A stretch of DNA of 64,000 nt from Nostoc sp. NIES-4103 (GCF_002368335.1 NZ_AP018288.1:5293312-5357311); one strand, 5' to 3'; positions 51,850 through 61,533 are shown, numbered from the stretch's first letter. Notes: a model not told the origin generated them from the sequence alone. Made by a program: numbers and translations.

Positions 51850-53751
51850 CTACAAGCAGTTTTCTAGTTGTTCGACTAAAGTCTCGCGATTCAAATTTTT
51901 ACCAATTAGCATTAACTGGTTTTTCTTATCTCCTTTCCACTCATCATCATCAAACGAGAAACGCCTACCCCAAATCTGGAAAATATGGCGTTTAGGACTT
52001 TCTTGAAACCACAATATTCCTTTAATTTGGAAAACGTCATTAGGTAATTGGTTATCTAAAAAATATTCAAACTTCTTAACAATGAAAGGCTTGTCACTTT
52101 GGAAAAACACTGAAGTGATGGGATTATTTTCTAAATAATCGGAATCATAGTGACCATGAAAATATTTGTTAAATTCAAACAGATTTGCACTGACAATGAA
52201 AGGAAGTGGTGCTTGACAGAGTTTGGTACGGATAATTCTTGCACCTTTCTGACACTCAGAGATTTTTCTTTCCCACTCCTGCAAGCCTGCTTCAGACACT
52301 AAATCAATTTTATTAATCAAAATAATATCACCATAGGCAATTTGACAATAATCTGCTTGAGAGTTGAATAAATCCAGGCTGAAATTTCTCGCGTCTACCA
52401 CAGTTATTATCGCATCCAGGTGAGTTAAATCCCTTAATTCACTGTAGATAAAAGTTGAAGCAATTGGTAAGGGATCAGATGAACTCGTAGTTTCTACTAT
52501 TAAATAATCTATATTTTCTACTGTTTCAATAACTTTGTATACTGTATTGAAAAGTGATTTATTATGACGATGGATTTCACAACCATCACAATCATCAGTA
52601 ATGTCCTCATATTCATAAAGCAAATCCGAAGTGATATCAATACCAGTGTTACGAATATTAGGAACCAAAATAGCAACTTTTACATCTTGATGGAGACTTT
52701 TCAGTATTCTGTTTATCAGTGTGGTTTTTCCACTTTTTGAAGAACCAGTGACGATTGTAACAGACAGACTGATTGTGGAAATACTCGTCAAAATATTATA
52801 AATTTCTTGTTTTGTGATCAGCTGATTTAATTTATCCTTTTGCTGTTGTTGAAATTCTGCTAATTCCTTTAGTAATAAACTATACTCTTTACTCGCAAAT
52901 TCCTGCTCCAATTCTGGCTTGAATAACTGTGGTTGACAACTAGGATCAATACTGACATAGTATAAATCCGTGAAAAATGCTGTCAGCAATTTGTGAACTG
53001 CAATAATTAAATCCCTAATCTTGCGAAAAGCTTCTTTATCACCTACACCTTGTTGTTTCAGCTTTTTAAACTCTTCTTCCCAATGATAATTTTTATATAA
53101 TAGAGTAGGTTGTTGGCTACTTATTCCCCAAAACCCAACTTTAAAAAAGACTTCACGTTCTGTAATAGTTGTGTAAACAACGACAGTAGGAATTGCATTT
53201 AAAACTTGACATAACTTGTGAATATCAATATCACCAATTGCTTTTTTGAAGTAGTCCCCATAATATTCAACAGGACACATTCCAAATGGGGGATAATGTT
53301 CACGCAAAAATTCTCTTAATTTATTGGGAAGCTCCAGTTTAAGATTATTTCGGATATCTTCAGAGCAGCTTTCGCTAATTTCTGGTTGTGAAGTTAAAAT
53401 CAGCAAACTATGTTTTTGTTGTATATTCTGAAATATTTGGATGGTTTCTTGCTTATTTAGTTTTTCAGACATCCAGCTTTCTTTTTCCCAATCAGCTTGA
53501 ATTTTTTTTTCATTTTCTCTAATCAGAGTCTCTTGCACATGTTGTATTGCTTCTTGTATTAACCGACCCTGTTCGATGAAAGACATATTTGCAAGATTAG
53601 CAGAACTTTTATCTTCCTTCTGTCCAGCAAGGAAACTGAGGGCAAATTCTGTGCCTGTTTCTCCTAATTTCTTACCAATACCTTCTGCAAAACCTTTAGC
53701 AAGCCATGAAGTAAAGACAGCCAATGTTATCGTTGATACTGGTTCAAGCAT
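51850..53751 (-). CDS. fusion of an unknown ~330-residue domain with a complete G3E (CobW/YjiA) GTPase
   Basis: 633 residues from an ATG. Residues 1-40 (LEPVSTITLAVFTSWLAKGF, then IGKKLGETGTEFALSFL) look like the amphipathic or membrane-touching leader seen on many cyanobacterial NTPases. Residues ~90-325 match no family I know (PNKLREFLREHYPPFG, then a YYGDYFKKAIGDIDIHKL stretch). From ~329 a G3E GTPase is complete: P-loop TGSSKSGKTTLI, a cysteine pair DDCDGCEI near 387 in place of the family's CxCC metal motif, VETTSSSDPLPI (Walker B region), NKIDLV (G4) near 480, and a CobW C-terminal domain (about 553-633; QIKGILWFQE, IFQIWGRRFSF, LMLIGKNLN). G3E proteins deliver Zn, Co or Ni to client enzymes. 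A metal or nucleotide switch driving the unknown domain is inference. Confidence 0.8.
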   Translation of the reverse strand: MLEPVSTITLAVFTSWLAKGFAEGIGKKLGETGTEFALSFLAGQKEDKSSANLANMSFIEQGRLIQEAIQHVQETLIRENEKKIQADWEKESWMSEKLNKQETIQIFQNIQQKHSLLILTSQPEISESCSEDIRNNLKLELPNKLREFLREHYPPFGMCPVEYYGDYFKKAIGDIDIHKLCQVLNAIPTVVVYTTITEREVFFKVGFWGISSQQPTLLYKNYHWEEEFKKLKQQGVGDKEAFRKIRDLIIAVHKLLTAFFTDLYYVSIDPSCQPQLFKPELEQEFASKEYSLLLKELAEFQQQQKDKLNQLITKQEIYNILTSISTISLSVTIVTGSSKSGKTTLINRILKSLHQDVKVAILVPNIRNTGIDITSDLLYEYEDITDDCDGCEIHRHNKSLFNTVYKVIETVENIDYLIVETTSSSDPLPIASTFIYSELRDLTHLDAIITVVDARNFSLDLFNSQADYCQIAYGDIILINKIDLVSEAGLQEWERKISECQKGARIIRTKLCQAPLPFIVSANLFEFNKYFHGHYDSDYLENNPITSVFFQSDKPFIVKKFEYFLDNQLPNDVFQIKGILWFQESPKRHIFQIWGRRFSFDDDEWKGDKKNQLMLIGKNLNRETLVEQLENCL

Positions 53752-54112
53752 AGAAATTTAATATACCTTGTATATAAATATATTTACTCATTTAAAAGTA
53801 GTTTGACTATTTATCTGTCCTTGTATAAGGTCTGTTTTACCCAGGCTCATGTTTAAACTGCTGAAATACTTATGTAATAAAATTCTAACCATTTTTGACC
53901 TATTAGCAGCTAGCTGTAGTTTTTGGGGAAACTGTATATTGCTGCGATAGAAGCTGGAATTAGTGAAGAATTGGGATTAGATTTAACCACAGTTAAACGC
54001 ATTACCTGTTACCAGTTTGCCAATTGGCACTCTCCACAGTGCTTAACCGGGGAGTTCTTGCTTTACACCGTCTAAAACAAACACTATCCCCGGTTGATAT
54101 TCCACAGCTTAT
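53752..54112. other. intergenic region, with possible gene remnant
   Basis: About 360 bp. The part near 53760-53890 is AT-rich and holds the promoter of the G3E fusion gene. A start-less frame around 53925-54077 (LYIAAIEAGISEELGL, then LTTVKRITCYQF) looks like a helix-turn-helix-type gene remnant but may be chance. Confidence 0.4.
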
Positions 54113-55459
54113 TCAATCTAAGGAGAGGAACTCTTCTGCTATAGTCGGATGAATGCCGATTGTTTCATCTAAATCTTGCTTGGTAATGCCCTGACGAATT
54201 GCTACCCCAAGACTTTGAATGATATCAGCTGCGTGTTCACCCACCATATGAGCGCCTAAAACTTGCCCAGAATCATTATTCACAACTAATTTAATTGTGG
54301 CTTGCTCATCGTATTCAGTTAGCTGATACAATAGTGGTCGAAAATGGTGGCAATAGCATTTCACAGCTTCACCAAATTTTTCTTTTGCTTGAGCCTCTGT
54401 CATACCTACACTAGCCGCTTCGGGACGAGAAAAAACAGCAGTAGGCACATAGTCATAATTTATTTGTTGTGGCTGATTACCAAACAGTGTATTGGCTACA
54501 GCAACACCTTCTGCCTTCGCAACTGGAGTTAATTGGATTCCTTTGATGCAGTCACCCACAGCATAAATGTTTTCTTGGGTGGTGCGGTTGTATGCATCGA
54601 CTTTGATTGCACCTTGTTTGTCAAGTTCAACTTTGGCTTTTTCTAAACCAAGATTCTTGGTATTGGGAGCGTAACCTGTAGCAACTAGGATAGTGTCTGT
54701 AGCGATAATTTCCTGAAATTTGCCAGTAGTAGTCAAAAGCAAACCATCATCACAAAGTGTAATTTTTTGAGCAGTGCTGTTAGTGAAAAACCGGATTCCC
54801 CGTTTGCTTAAACCTTCTTGCACACCAGAGCGGATGTCATCATCAAAACCTGATAAAATCATTGCATCATGTTCGATTACCGTCACATCGCATCCAAAAG
54901 CGTGCATCACGCTGGAAAATTCTGTGCCAATATAGCCACCACCAATAATTGCCAAACGTTTCGGTAGATAAGGTAAGTGAAACATCTGGCGGGATGTGAT
55001 GGCGTATTCTATACCTCGAATGTCAGGCTTGGTCGTCCGACCCCCCACAGCAATTACAATTTTGTCGGCTGTTACTCTGCGTCCATCCAAATCTAGAGTG
55101 TGGGTATCGACAAAAGTCGCACGTTCCCGAATTAATTCAATTCCCGCTGTTTGCAACTGCTCAATGTAAGAGTGGCTAATATGTTCTAGATGCTGATACA
55201 CTGACTTCATAAACAGTGTCCAGTCAAAGTACCGTTGACAGCTACTCCACCCATAATAGTGCGCCATTTGATTGTCCTTGGCAAAGTCAGCGGCGTAAAC
55301 AATGAGTTTTTTGGGAATGCAACCGCGATTTACACAAGTACCACCAATAGTTTCTTGTTCAGCAATAGCGACACGGACACCGTAGCTAGCTGCTTTTTTA
55401 GCTGCTGCTAATCCCCCAGGACCAGCACCAATGACAAACAGGTCGTAATCAAATGCCAT
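54113..55459 (-). CDS. gor: glutathione-disulfide reductase
   Basis: 448 residues from an ATG. FAD-binding GAGPGGLAAAKKA at the start, redox disulphide in GGTCVNRGCIPKK (about 40-52), NADPH domain GGGYIGTEFSSVMHAF near 172, second FAD motif ENIYAVGDCIKG, dimer-interface end GIHPTIAEEF with the catalytic His. It reduces oxidised glutathione with NADPH in the cytosol. After the glycine motif the usual NADPH-type Arg pair is not obvious (VTVIEHDAMILSGFD), in line with the atypical coenzyme motif reported for cyanobacterial enzymes. Lipoamide dehydrogenase and mercuric reductase are less likely because of the CVNRGC spacing and C-terminus. Confidence 0.93.
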   Translation of the reverse strand: MAFDYDLFVIGAGPGGLAAAKKAASYGVRVAIAEQETIGGTCVNRGCIPKKLIVYAADFAKDNQMAHYYGWSSCQRYFDWTLFMKSVYQHLEHISHSYIEQLQTAGIELIRERATFVDTHTLDLDGRRVTADKIVIAVGGRTTKPDIRGIEYAITSRQMFHLPYLPKRLAIIGGGYIGTEFSSVMHAFGCDVTVIEHDAMILSGFDDDIRSGVQEGLSKRGIRFFTNSTAQKITLCDDGLLLTTTGKFQEIIATDTILVATGYAPNTKNLGLEKAKVELDKQGAIKVDAYNRTTQENIYAVGDCIKGIQLTPVAKAEGVAVANTLFGNQPQQINYDYVPTAVFSRPEAASVGMTEAQAKEKFGEAVKCYCHHFRPLLYQLTEYDEQATIKLVVNNDSGQVLGAHMVGEHAADIIQSLGVAIRQGITKQDLDETIGIHPTIAEEFLSLD

Positions 55460-55639
55460 AAAAATCTGTTCCTTTTCAACTGTTTGGAAAGCAGAGCTAT
55501 TTGATCTTTTATAGTTATGTAGTCAACATATGGGCTACTGTCTTTGGATGGACAAAATGGTATGAAAACGCTCTGATATGTTACAGATTGCTGCTTTACT
55601 AGCAATTATGTACAAAAGAAACAGCGATCGCAATGACTA

Positions 55640-57064
55640 ATGACCATGACAGAAGAATCAACTCCTGAAGGGATTGAGGAAAGACTCATAAATCTTGCTG
55701 ATACCAGTGCTATTCTAGCTCCATACTGGGAAGGAAGAAACTTAGCACCAGGTTTGGGCATCCCTCTGAATCGGGATTATACGCCAGAACAATTGGACTG
55801 GATTTTTGAGAGATTTATCAGCCTACTCAGTAGTGAAGACTGGCAAATCAGACAACAGGCGATCGCGAGACTCAAAACAGCACTAGAAGCCGAGAGTAGG
55901 CAAAGCAACCGACAAGCAGAACGTTTACCAAATATTTTACAGGCGATCACTCAGCAAGCAACTATCATACCAGATATCTTTGAGGAGTTCTGCGACGAAT
56001 TCAGCTATTTTAGTGAAGATGAGGCTTATAGGCGCTTATTACTTCAGTGGTTAGAAGAACTGGGTAGGGACAACCAGCGCCAGCTTCCCAGTGATGAAGC
56101 TATTGAAGCTGTTAAAATTTACTTTTATGGTTACGGTTGGACATGGACAGAAGCAGGAGCGAAATTAATCACAGCTTTAGACCATCCTGACTTAACTATT
56201 AGAGCTAGTGCTGCTTACCAGATTGGTAAATTTTACACGAGAATACAGCAAAATAGCTGGGATGATCAGCAAGATTTGGAGATTAAGCAACAAATTGCTG
56301 AGGGAATACCAGCCATTGAAGAAATAATGGGATTAATTCGCCAAAAAGAATTAAAACGCCCTGGGGTTGCTGGGGCTTTTATCTTTTCCTGTCCTCAAGA
56401 TTACCTGAATCTTGATTATGGCGCTTGGATTTTAGACATTTTAGAAAATTCTCCATCTCCAGAACCATCTATTAAATATTTTCCCTGCAACCTTGCTTTT
56501 TATGCTCATGAACGGTTCAGTCGAGATGCAAATGCCATTCGTCGCCTGATACAAATTGGCAGAGTAGATATTGCCATTGCGGCAGCTACAGATGAAAACT
56601 ATAAAATAGCGGCATTAGAACCTTTATTAATAGAAATGGGTTATAAAGAAGAACCCGAAATTGTCAAGGCAGCAGCTTGGCATTTAGCTTACTATTTTCA
56701 TTATCTGCATCCTCAAGGTGCAAAATTAGGTTATGTAGAATTGATTGCTGATTTGCCAGAAATTGACATATTCTTGCTATTTAACGAACTGGAAGTAAAA
56801 ATATCACCTTATGCAGCCGTAATTTATGCCAAAGGTAAAGACCAACTTTTAAATCAAAAACTTGCCCAAAAATGGGTAGATAAAATATTTCCTGAGTCAG
56901 TGCGGGGAGAACCAATAAATCATCAGTATTCAAGTAGTTTATGGTTTAGTAAGGGTTACATAAAATATCAAAGCAATGATGTAAATGAGCAGAACAAGCT
57001 TTGGAATAACATCATCATTGGTTATCGTTCTGATATTCCTTGGAATCCCAAAGAATTTTTGTAA
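55640..57064 (+). CDS. HEAT-like helical repeat protein, unknown
   Basis: 474 residues from an ATG; a second ATG lies two codons in. All-helical, with HEAT-type helix pairs: EDWQIRQQAIARLKTALEA, HPDLTIRASAAYQIGKFY, EPEIVKAAAWHLAYYFHYL. Less typical is the aromatic-rich FYGYGWTWTEAGAKLI. No signal peptide or membrane segment, so cytosolic. No known family. It is flanked by gor (divergent) and an ABC permease (downstream, same strand, 190 bp gap). A protein-interaction scaffold is the only safe guess. Confidence 0.6.
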   Translation: MTMTEESTPEGIEERLINLADTSAILAPYWEGRNLAPGLGIPLNRDYTPEQLDWIFERFISLLSSEDWQIRQQAIARLKTALEAESRQSNRQAERLPNILQAITQQATIIPDIFEEFCDEFSYFSEDEAYRRLLLQWLEELGRDNQRQLPSDEAIEAVKIYFYGYGWTWTEAGAKLITALDHPDLTIRASAAYQIGKFYTRIQQNSWDDQQDLEIKQQIAEGIPAIEEIMGLIRQKELKRPGVAGAFIFSCPQDYLNLDYGAWILDILENSPSPEPSIKYFPCNLAFYAHERFSRDANAIRRLIQIGRVDIAIAAATDENYKIAALEPLLIEMGYKEEPEIVKAAAWHLAYYFHYLHPQGAKLGYVELIADLPEIDIFLLFNELEVKISPYAAVIYAKGKDQLLNQKLAQKWVDKIFPESVRGEPINHQYSSSLWFSKGYIKYQSNDVNEQNKLWNNIIIGYRSDIPWNPKEFL

Positions 57065-57255
57065 TTTGGCAATTATATTTAATCAGGCAAGTATAGGAAA
57101 TGAAAATTTACTAATTTAAATCATAAAATTTTGAGGTTGAGGATTGGTAATCATTATGTTTAGTAGGGTAAAACAAGTTATCAAAATTTTACTTTTTTTA
57201 ACTTGATTTCGATGAACCTCATCCGCCCATAGCATCCGTTGAACAAAATCAATTC

Positions 57256-58296
57256 ATGACAACCAACCGAATTCAAACTTCCCTATTACCCATTTTTTCA
57301 CCAGTAATTGCCATAGTATCTGCATTAGCCGTTGGTGCAATCCTCATCTTATTCGCTGGGGCAAATCCCGTAGCAGCATATACCGCGTTGTTTCAAGAAT
57401 CCCTTTCGACCTACTTTGGATTTGGCAATACCCTTACTAAAATGACTCCGCTATTATTCACTAGTTTAGGAGTGTTGATAGCATTGCGTGCAGGTCAATT
57501 TAATATCGGTGGCGAGGGACAAATTTATTTCGGGGCTTTGGGAAGTACTTTAATTGGGTTATATGTACAAGGATTACCAGCTTTAATTCACATTCCCTTG
57601 GCATTATTAGCAGGCTTTTTATTTGGTGCAATTTGGGGTTTGATTCCTGGTTATCTTAAAGCAATGCGGGGAGTGAATGAAGTAATTACTACTTTGCTAT
57701 TGAATTATATAGCCGTGAATTTAGTTAGCTACTTGGTGCAAAATCCTCTCAAAGCACCGAGTGCGCCTAGTGCTTATTCACCATTGATTGCTAAATCTGC
57801 TCAGTTACCAATTATCTTACCCCAGAGTCTTGCCCATGCAGGAATTTTATTGGCGTTAATGGCAACCGGAATATTGTGGGTGTTGTTAGTGCGATCGCCT
57901 TTAGGATACCAAATCAATGCGGTGGGATTTAACTCTACTGCTGCCCGTTATGCTGGGATTTCTGTAGAACTTACCATCATGTTAGTAATGGCGTTAGCGG
58001 GTGGTTTAGCAGGGTTAGCAGGTGCATCTGAAGTCATGGGCTTGAAGTATCGCTTATTTGAACAAGTTTCACCTGGTTATGGATTTGATGCCATTGCGAT
58101 CGCTTTTTTAAGCCGTGGTAGTGTTTCTGCTGTAGTACTGACTTCTCTATTTTTCGCAGCCCTTCGCAGTGGTGCTAATGTCATGCAACGCAGTGCTGGA
58201 GTACCCGTAACTGTGGTTTACGCTATTCAAGGATTAACTGTGCTATTCATTGCCGTTGCTTTGGCATTGGAATATCGAATTAAGGGTAAAGTCTAG
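57256..58296 (+). CDS. ABC permease, BMP/nucleoside-uptake type (lone subunit)
   Basis: 346 residues from an ATG with about nine membrane helices. The signature GQFNIGGEGQIYFGALGSTL (about 80-99) and the EAA-like region NAVGFNSTAARYAGISVE mark the branched permease family used by BMP-dependent nucleoside importers (YufP/NupP type). Such importers need a second permease, an ATPase and a BMP lipoprotein; none is in this window, and pheS follows on the opposite strand, so the other parts must lie elsewhere. Residue count fits the larger (YufP-like) of the two permeases. Confidence 0.85.
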   Translation: MTTNRIQTSLLPIFSPVIAIVSALAVGAILILFAGANPVAAYTALFQESLSTYFGFGNTLTKMTPLLFTSLGVLIALRAGQFNIGGEGQIYFGALGSTLIGLYVQGLPALIHIPLALLAGFLFGAIWGLIPGYLKAMRGVNEVITTLLLNYIAVNLVSYLVQNPLKAPSAPSAYSPLIAKSAQLPIILPQSLAHAGILLALMATGILWVLLVRSPLGYQINAVGFNSTAARYAGISVELTIMLVMALAGGLAGLAGASEVMGLKYRLFEQVSPGYGFDAIAIAFLSRGSVSAVVLTSLFFAALRSGANVMQRSAGVPVTVVYAIQGLTVLFIAVALALEYRIKGKV

Positions 58297-58301
58297 GGAC
58301 T

Positions 58302-58378
58302 GGGTAATGGGTAATGGGTAATGGGTAATGGGTAATGGGGAATGGGTAATGGGTAATGGGGAATGGGTAATGGGTGAT
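58302..58378. repeat. STRR tract, GGGTAAT heptamers
   Basis: Eleven tandem heptamers, mostly GGGTAAT with GGGGAAT and GGGTGAT variants, starting 6 bp after the permease stop codon. Confidence 0.95.
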
Positions 58379-58413
58379 GGGTGAGATGTGATGACTAATA
58401 GGAAAATCCAATT

Positions 58414-58490
58414 CCCAATTCCCAATTCCCAATTCCCAATTCCCAATTCCCAATTCCCAATTCCCAATTCCCAATTCCCAATTCCCAATT
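58414..58490. repeat. STRR tract, CCCAATT heptamers
   Basis: Eleven perfect CCCAATT units, then degenerate copies to 58508, ending at the pheS stop codon. The reverse complement (AATTGGG) resembles the neighbouring tract, so the two arms could pair in RNA or as a cruciform. Confidence 0.95.
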
Positions 58491-58512
58491 ACCAATTCCT
58501 AATTCCCATTAA

Positions 58513-59505
58513 TTAAAATTGCTGCAAAAACCGCAAATCACTGGCATACAAACGGCGAATATCGTCGATTTGGTGTAATACCATTGCAAAGCGTTCTACC
58601 CCAAAACCAGCAGCAAACCCAGTATAAACTTCCGGATCATAACCTACAGCTTTGAGTACATTGGGATCGACCATACCGCAGCCCATAACTTCCAGCCAGC
58701 GACCATTCCATTGTAAATCCACTTCTGCGGATGGTTCTGTAAAGGGGAAATAACTGGCGCGGAAGCGAATTGGCAACTCACCAAACATTTCTTGTAAAAA
58801 CACCTTAATAGTGCCTTTGAGGTCGGTAAACGTCAGTCCCTCATCAATTGCTAAAAGTTCTATTTGATGGAAAACTGCGGAGTGAGTAGCATCTACATTA
58901 TCTCGCCGATAAACTCGCCCTGGGGCAACAACTCGGATGGGAGGTTCCTCTTTTTCCATGTAACGAATTTGTACCGATGAGGTATGAGTCCGTAGCAAAT
59001 TGCCATCTGGCAGGTAGAAAGTATCCTGCATATCACGGGCGGGGTGATCAGGCGGGGTATTAAGAGCCTCAAAATTATAATAGTCGGTTTCCATCTCTGG
59101 CCCTTGAGCTACGGTGTAGCCCATACCGACAAAGATATCCAACGCCCGGTCAATAATACCGTTCAGGGGATGAATGCGACCTTGGGGGCGGTAAATTCCC
59201 GGCATTGTCACATCCAAAGTTTCAGATTCTAACAGTGCTTGAATTTTTGCTGCTTCTAGGGTGAGACGTTGCTGGTCTAAACTAGTTTGCAGAGACTCCT
59301 TGACTGTATTAGCGATCGCCCCAATTTTTGGGCGTTCCTCTGCACTCATCTGCCCCATACTTCGCAACAGTGCCCCTAGTTGCCCTTTCTTACCCAGATA
59401 GCTAACTCGGAGTTCCTCTAGACGTTCTAGGGTATCAGCGGCAGCGATCGCTTTTTCTCCTTCTTGCCGCAGTGCTAAAAGTTGAGCCTCTAAATTGTTA
59501 GTCAT
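58513..59505 (-). CDS. pheS: phenylalanine--tRNA ligase alpha subunit
   Basis: 330 residues from an ATG, the usual length. An N-terminal coiled-coil arm (EGEKAIAAADTLERLEELRV, GKKGQLGALLRSMG), then the class II core: HPLNGIIDRALDIFVGMGY, motif 2 (FRASYFPFTEPSAEVD), VFHQIELLAIDEG, and motif 3 GFAAGFGVERFAM. With PheT it charges tRNA-Phe in the cytosol. pheT is not in the window, as is usual in cyanobacteria where the two genes are apart. The surE gene lies 800 bp away, divergent. Confidence 0.97.
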   Translation of the reverse strand: MTNNLEAQLLALRQEGEKAIAAADTLERLEELRVSYLGKKGQLGALLRSMGQMSAEERPKIGAIANTVKESLQTSLDQQRLTLEAAKIQALLESETLDVTMPGIYRPQGRIHPLNGIIDRALDIFVGMGYTVAQGPEMETDYYNFEALNTPPDHPARDMQDTFYLPDGNLLRTHTSSVQIRYMEKEEPPIRVVAPGRVYRRDNVDATHSAVFHQIELLAIDEGLTFTDLKGTIKVFLQEMFGELPIRFRASYFPFTEPSAEVDLQWNGRWLEVMGCGMVDPNVLKAVGYDPEVYTGFAAGFGVERFAMVLHQIDDIRRLYASDLRFLQQF

Positions 59506-60307
59506 TAGTATTAGTCAATAGTCATTAGTTATTGGTGAGCCAGCGCACTCAGGCACTAAGGTCTTGGGGTTTCCCCCTACCCTTCTCCTTCAAAGACGAA
59601 GGGCGCGAACGGGAACGCAGGAAAGCGAACGGGTGACGCTCGCAAGCTCGCTACCGCTCTTGCTAACGGCAGTGACGCTCTTGCGTCGAAGATCGCTCTT
59701 GACGATCGCAATCGGCAAAAGCCGCGCCTGTCTGCGACTGCCCCACCAAGTGGAGTAACTGCCAAAGAACGTTAGCGCAAGCGTTGCGCGATAAACGAGC
59801 GTCACCCCGAAGGGGTCATTAGTCCAAAGTTTTGGACGGCCTGACAAATAATCTTAGTCGTATGGCATTAATAAATCAAAGACAATAGTCAACCGAAAGG
59901 CTGAAGTCTGTAGATGCACTGTGTAAGCTTGCTGTTCACACTACGTCCTTGGCATTCCCCCAGTCTACGTGTTCCTGAAGGCTAGGGTAGAGTAGGATCA
60001 AAACTGAAATTACCCGACCCACTTTTAAATAGGGGCTTGAGTAGTAAAAAAAACTTTATCTTTTCGTCCATAGGGGTCAAATACACACGGAAATTTTTAT
60101 CACTCATCCTTGATCCTAGCCTGGGGCAAGCCACTTCAAAGGCATCTACACACTTGAGAATTTTTGATCAAAACCACACCTCTTTCTACTAGTTTATAGG
60201 CAATTGAACATGTGAGTATGTTTTTTATGCTTAGCTTATGACATTAGACATTGATAATTAGCCTGTGACTGTTGACTTATTGACTGGCTCCTATTAACTA
60301 TTTGCAC
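59506..60307. other. repeat-rich region between pheS and surE
   Basis: About 800 bp, no gene. At 59590-59830 lies a markedly GC-richer block of short repeats (GACGCTCGCAAGCTCGCTA, CGCTCTTGACGATCGC, GTTAGCGCAAGCGTTGCGC) with several overlapping open frames that are repeat translations. A 24-bp run is shared with 32185-32208. The part from 59880 to 60307 is plain and should carry the surE promoter. Confidence 0.6.
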
Positions 60308-61105
60308 ATGAAATTACTCATTAGCAATGATGATGGTATTTATGCCCTAGGCATTCGTACTTTAGCTAACTGCTTGGCAGAAGCAGGGCATGATGTAACC
60401 GTAGTTTGTCCAGATCGCGAACGATCTGCAACTGGCCATGGACTAACCCTCCACCAGCCAATTCGTGCTGAAATTGTCGAGTCACTTTTTCATCCCACAG
60501 TTAATGCTTGGGCTTGTGATGGTACACCCTCAGATTGTGTGAAATTGGCGCTATGGGCTTTGCTAAAATCGCCTCCTGACTTAGTTCTTTCTGGCATTAA
60601 TCATGGTGCAAATTTAGGAACTGAAATACTGTATTCTGGAACTGTTTCTGCTGCCATGGAAGGACTAATCGAAGGTATTCCTAGCATAGCGCTAAGTCTT
60701 ACCAGCCATAAATCCAAGGACTTTCAACCTGCTGCTAAGTTTGCCAAAATCTTAGTAGAGCAATTGGCACTAAAACCTCTACCCAATTTAATGTTGCTCA
60801 ACGTTAATGTTCCAGCTGTCAATTGGGAAGAAATTACTGGTGTTACCCTGACACGTCAGGGAGTACGCCGCTATGTTGATGTTTTTGACAAGCGGATCGA
60901 TCCCCGTGGTAAAACATATTACTGGTTGACTGGAGAAGTGCTAGAAGACGTGGAACCACCAGAAGGTTTAAATTTATCGAATAATGTGCCTATCGATGTA
61001 GATGTTATCCGTAAAAACTACATCAGCATCACGCCGTTGCAATACAATCTGACTTATGCCACCGGACTAGAACAACTATCTAATTGGGAATTTCATTTTT
61101 CTTAA
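60308..61105 (+). CDS. surE: SurE 5'/3'-nucleotidase
   Basis: About 265 residues from the ATG at 60308 (the TTG at 60302 is less likely). The SurE N-terminus LLISNDDGIYALGIRTLA with the metal-binding Asp pair, then VVCPDRERSATGHGLTLH, ACDGTPSDCVKLAL, LVLSGINHGANLGTEILYSGTVSAAMEG (metal-binding Asn). It removes phosphate from nucleoside monophosphates and some polyphosphates in stationary or stress states. In the same stretch as pheS and ribF, an arrangement familiar from other filamentous cyanobacteria. Confidence 0.95.
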   Translation: MKLLISNDDGIYALGIRTLANCLAEAGHDVTVVCPDRERSATGHGLTLHQPIRAEIVESLFHPTVNAWACDGTPSDCVKLALWALLKSPPDLVLSGINHGANLGTEILYSGTVSAAMEGLIEGIPSIALSLTSHKSKDFQPAAKFAKILVEQLALKPLPNLMLLNVNVPAVNWEEITGVTLTRQGVRRYVDVFDKRIDPRGKTYYWLTGEVLEDVEPPEGLNLSNNVPIDVDVIRKNYISITPLQYNLTYATGLEQLSNWEFHFS

Positions 61106-61533
61106 ATTACTTGACAGCAATTCTCAAATGAATCAAATATACAAAACGGGGGAATTGGGAATTGGGAATGGGGAATTGGGAATTGGGCATTGGTAGTTAA
61201 AAATTAGAAGTTACTTCTCCCCCTGCTCCCCTGCTCCCCTGCTCCCCAATCTACTGGTAAATCGCAAAACATAGTTAAATGCATTACAGGAAAATTTAGG
61301 CTATAAAGACTATAAAGTAGAAATACTCCCGATATTAACGATACAAGTATGCTCGTAAAATATGAGGTCATTCGCTTGTAGTACATCACATACGTTTATA
61401 CAATTGAGCCACATAAGGTATGTTGTTTTACCAATAAACACAGATTTTACCAAATGTGGTAAGACAGCATAGACTTAACAAAGCAAGTAAAATTTTGTTA
61501 TCGATCGCCCGCTCAGTCCAGCAAGCAACACCC
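61106..61533. other. intergenic region with two STRR tracts
   Basis: GGGAATT-type units at 61148-61195 and CCCCTGCT octamers at 61218-61250, then AT-rich sequence leading to the hydrolase gene. No coding frame apart from the possible longer start of the next gene. Confidence 0.6.

Noticed and set aside
59564..59847. Overlapping frames of 62-85 codons on both strands
   Set aside because: Repeat translation in the GC-rich block; Arg/Ser/Leu-rich with no fold signals.
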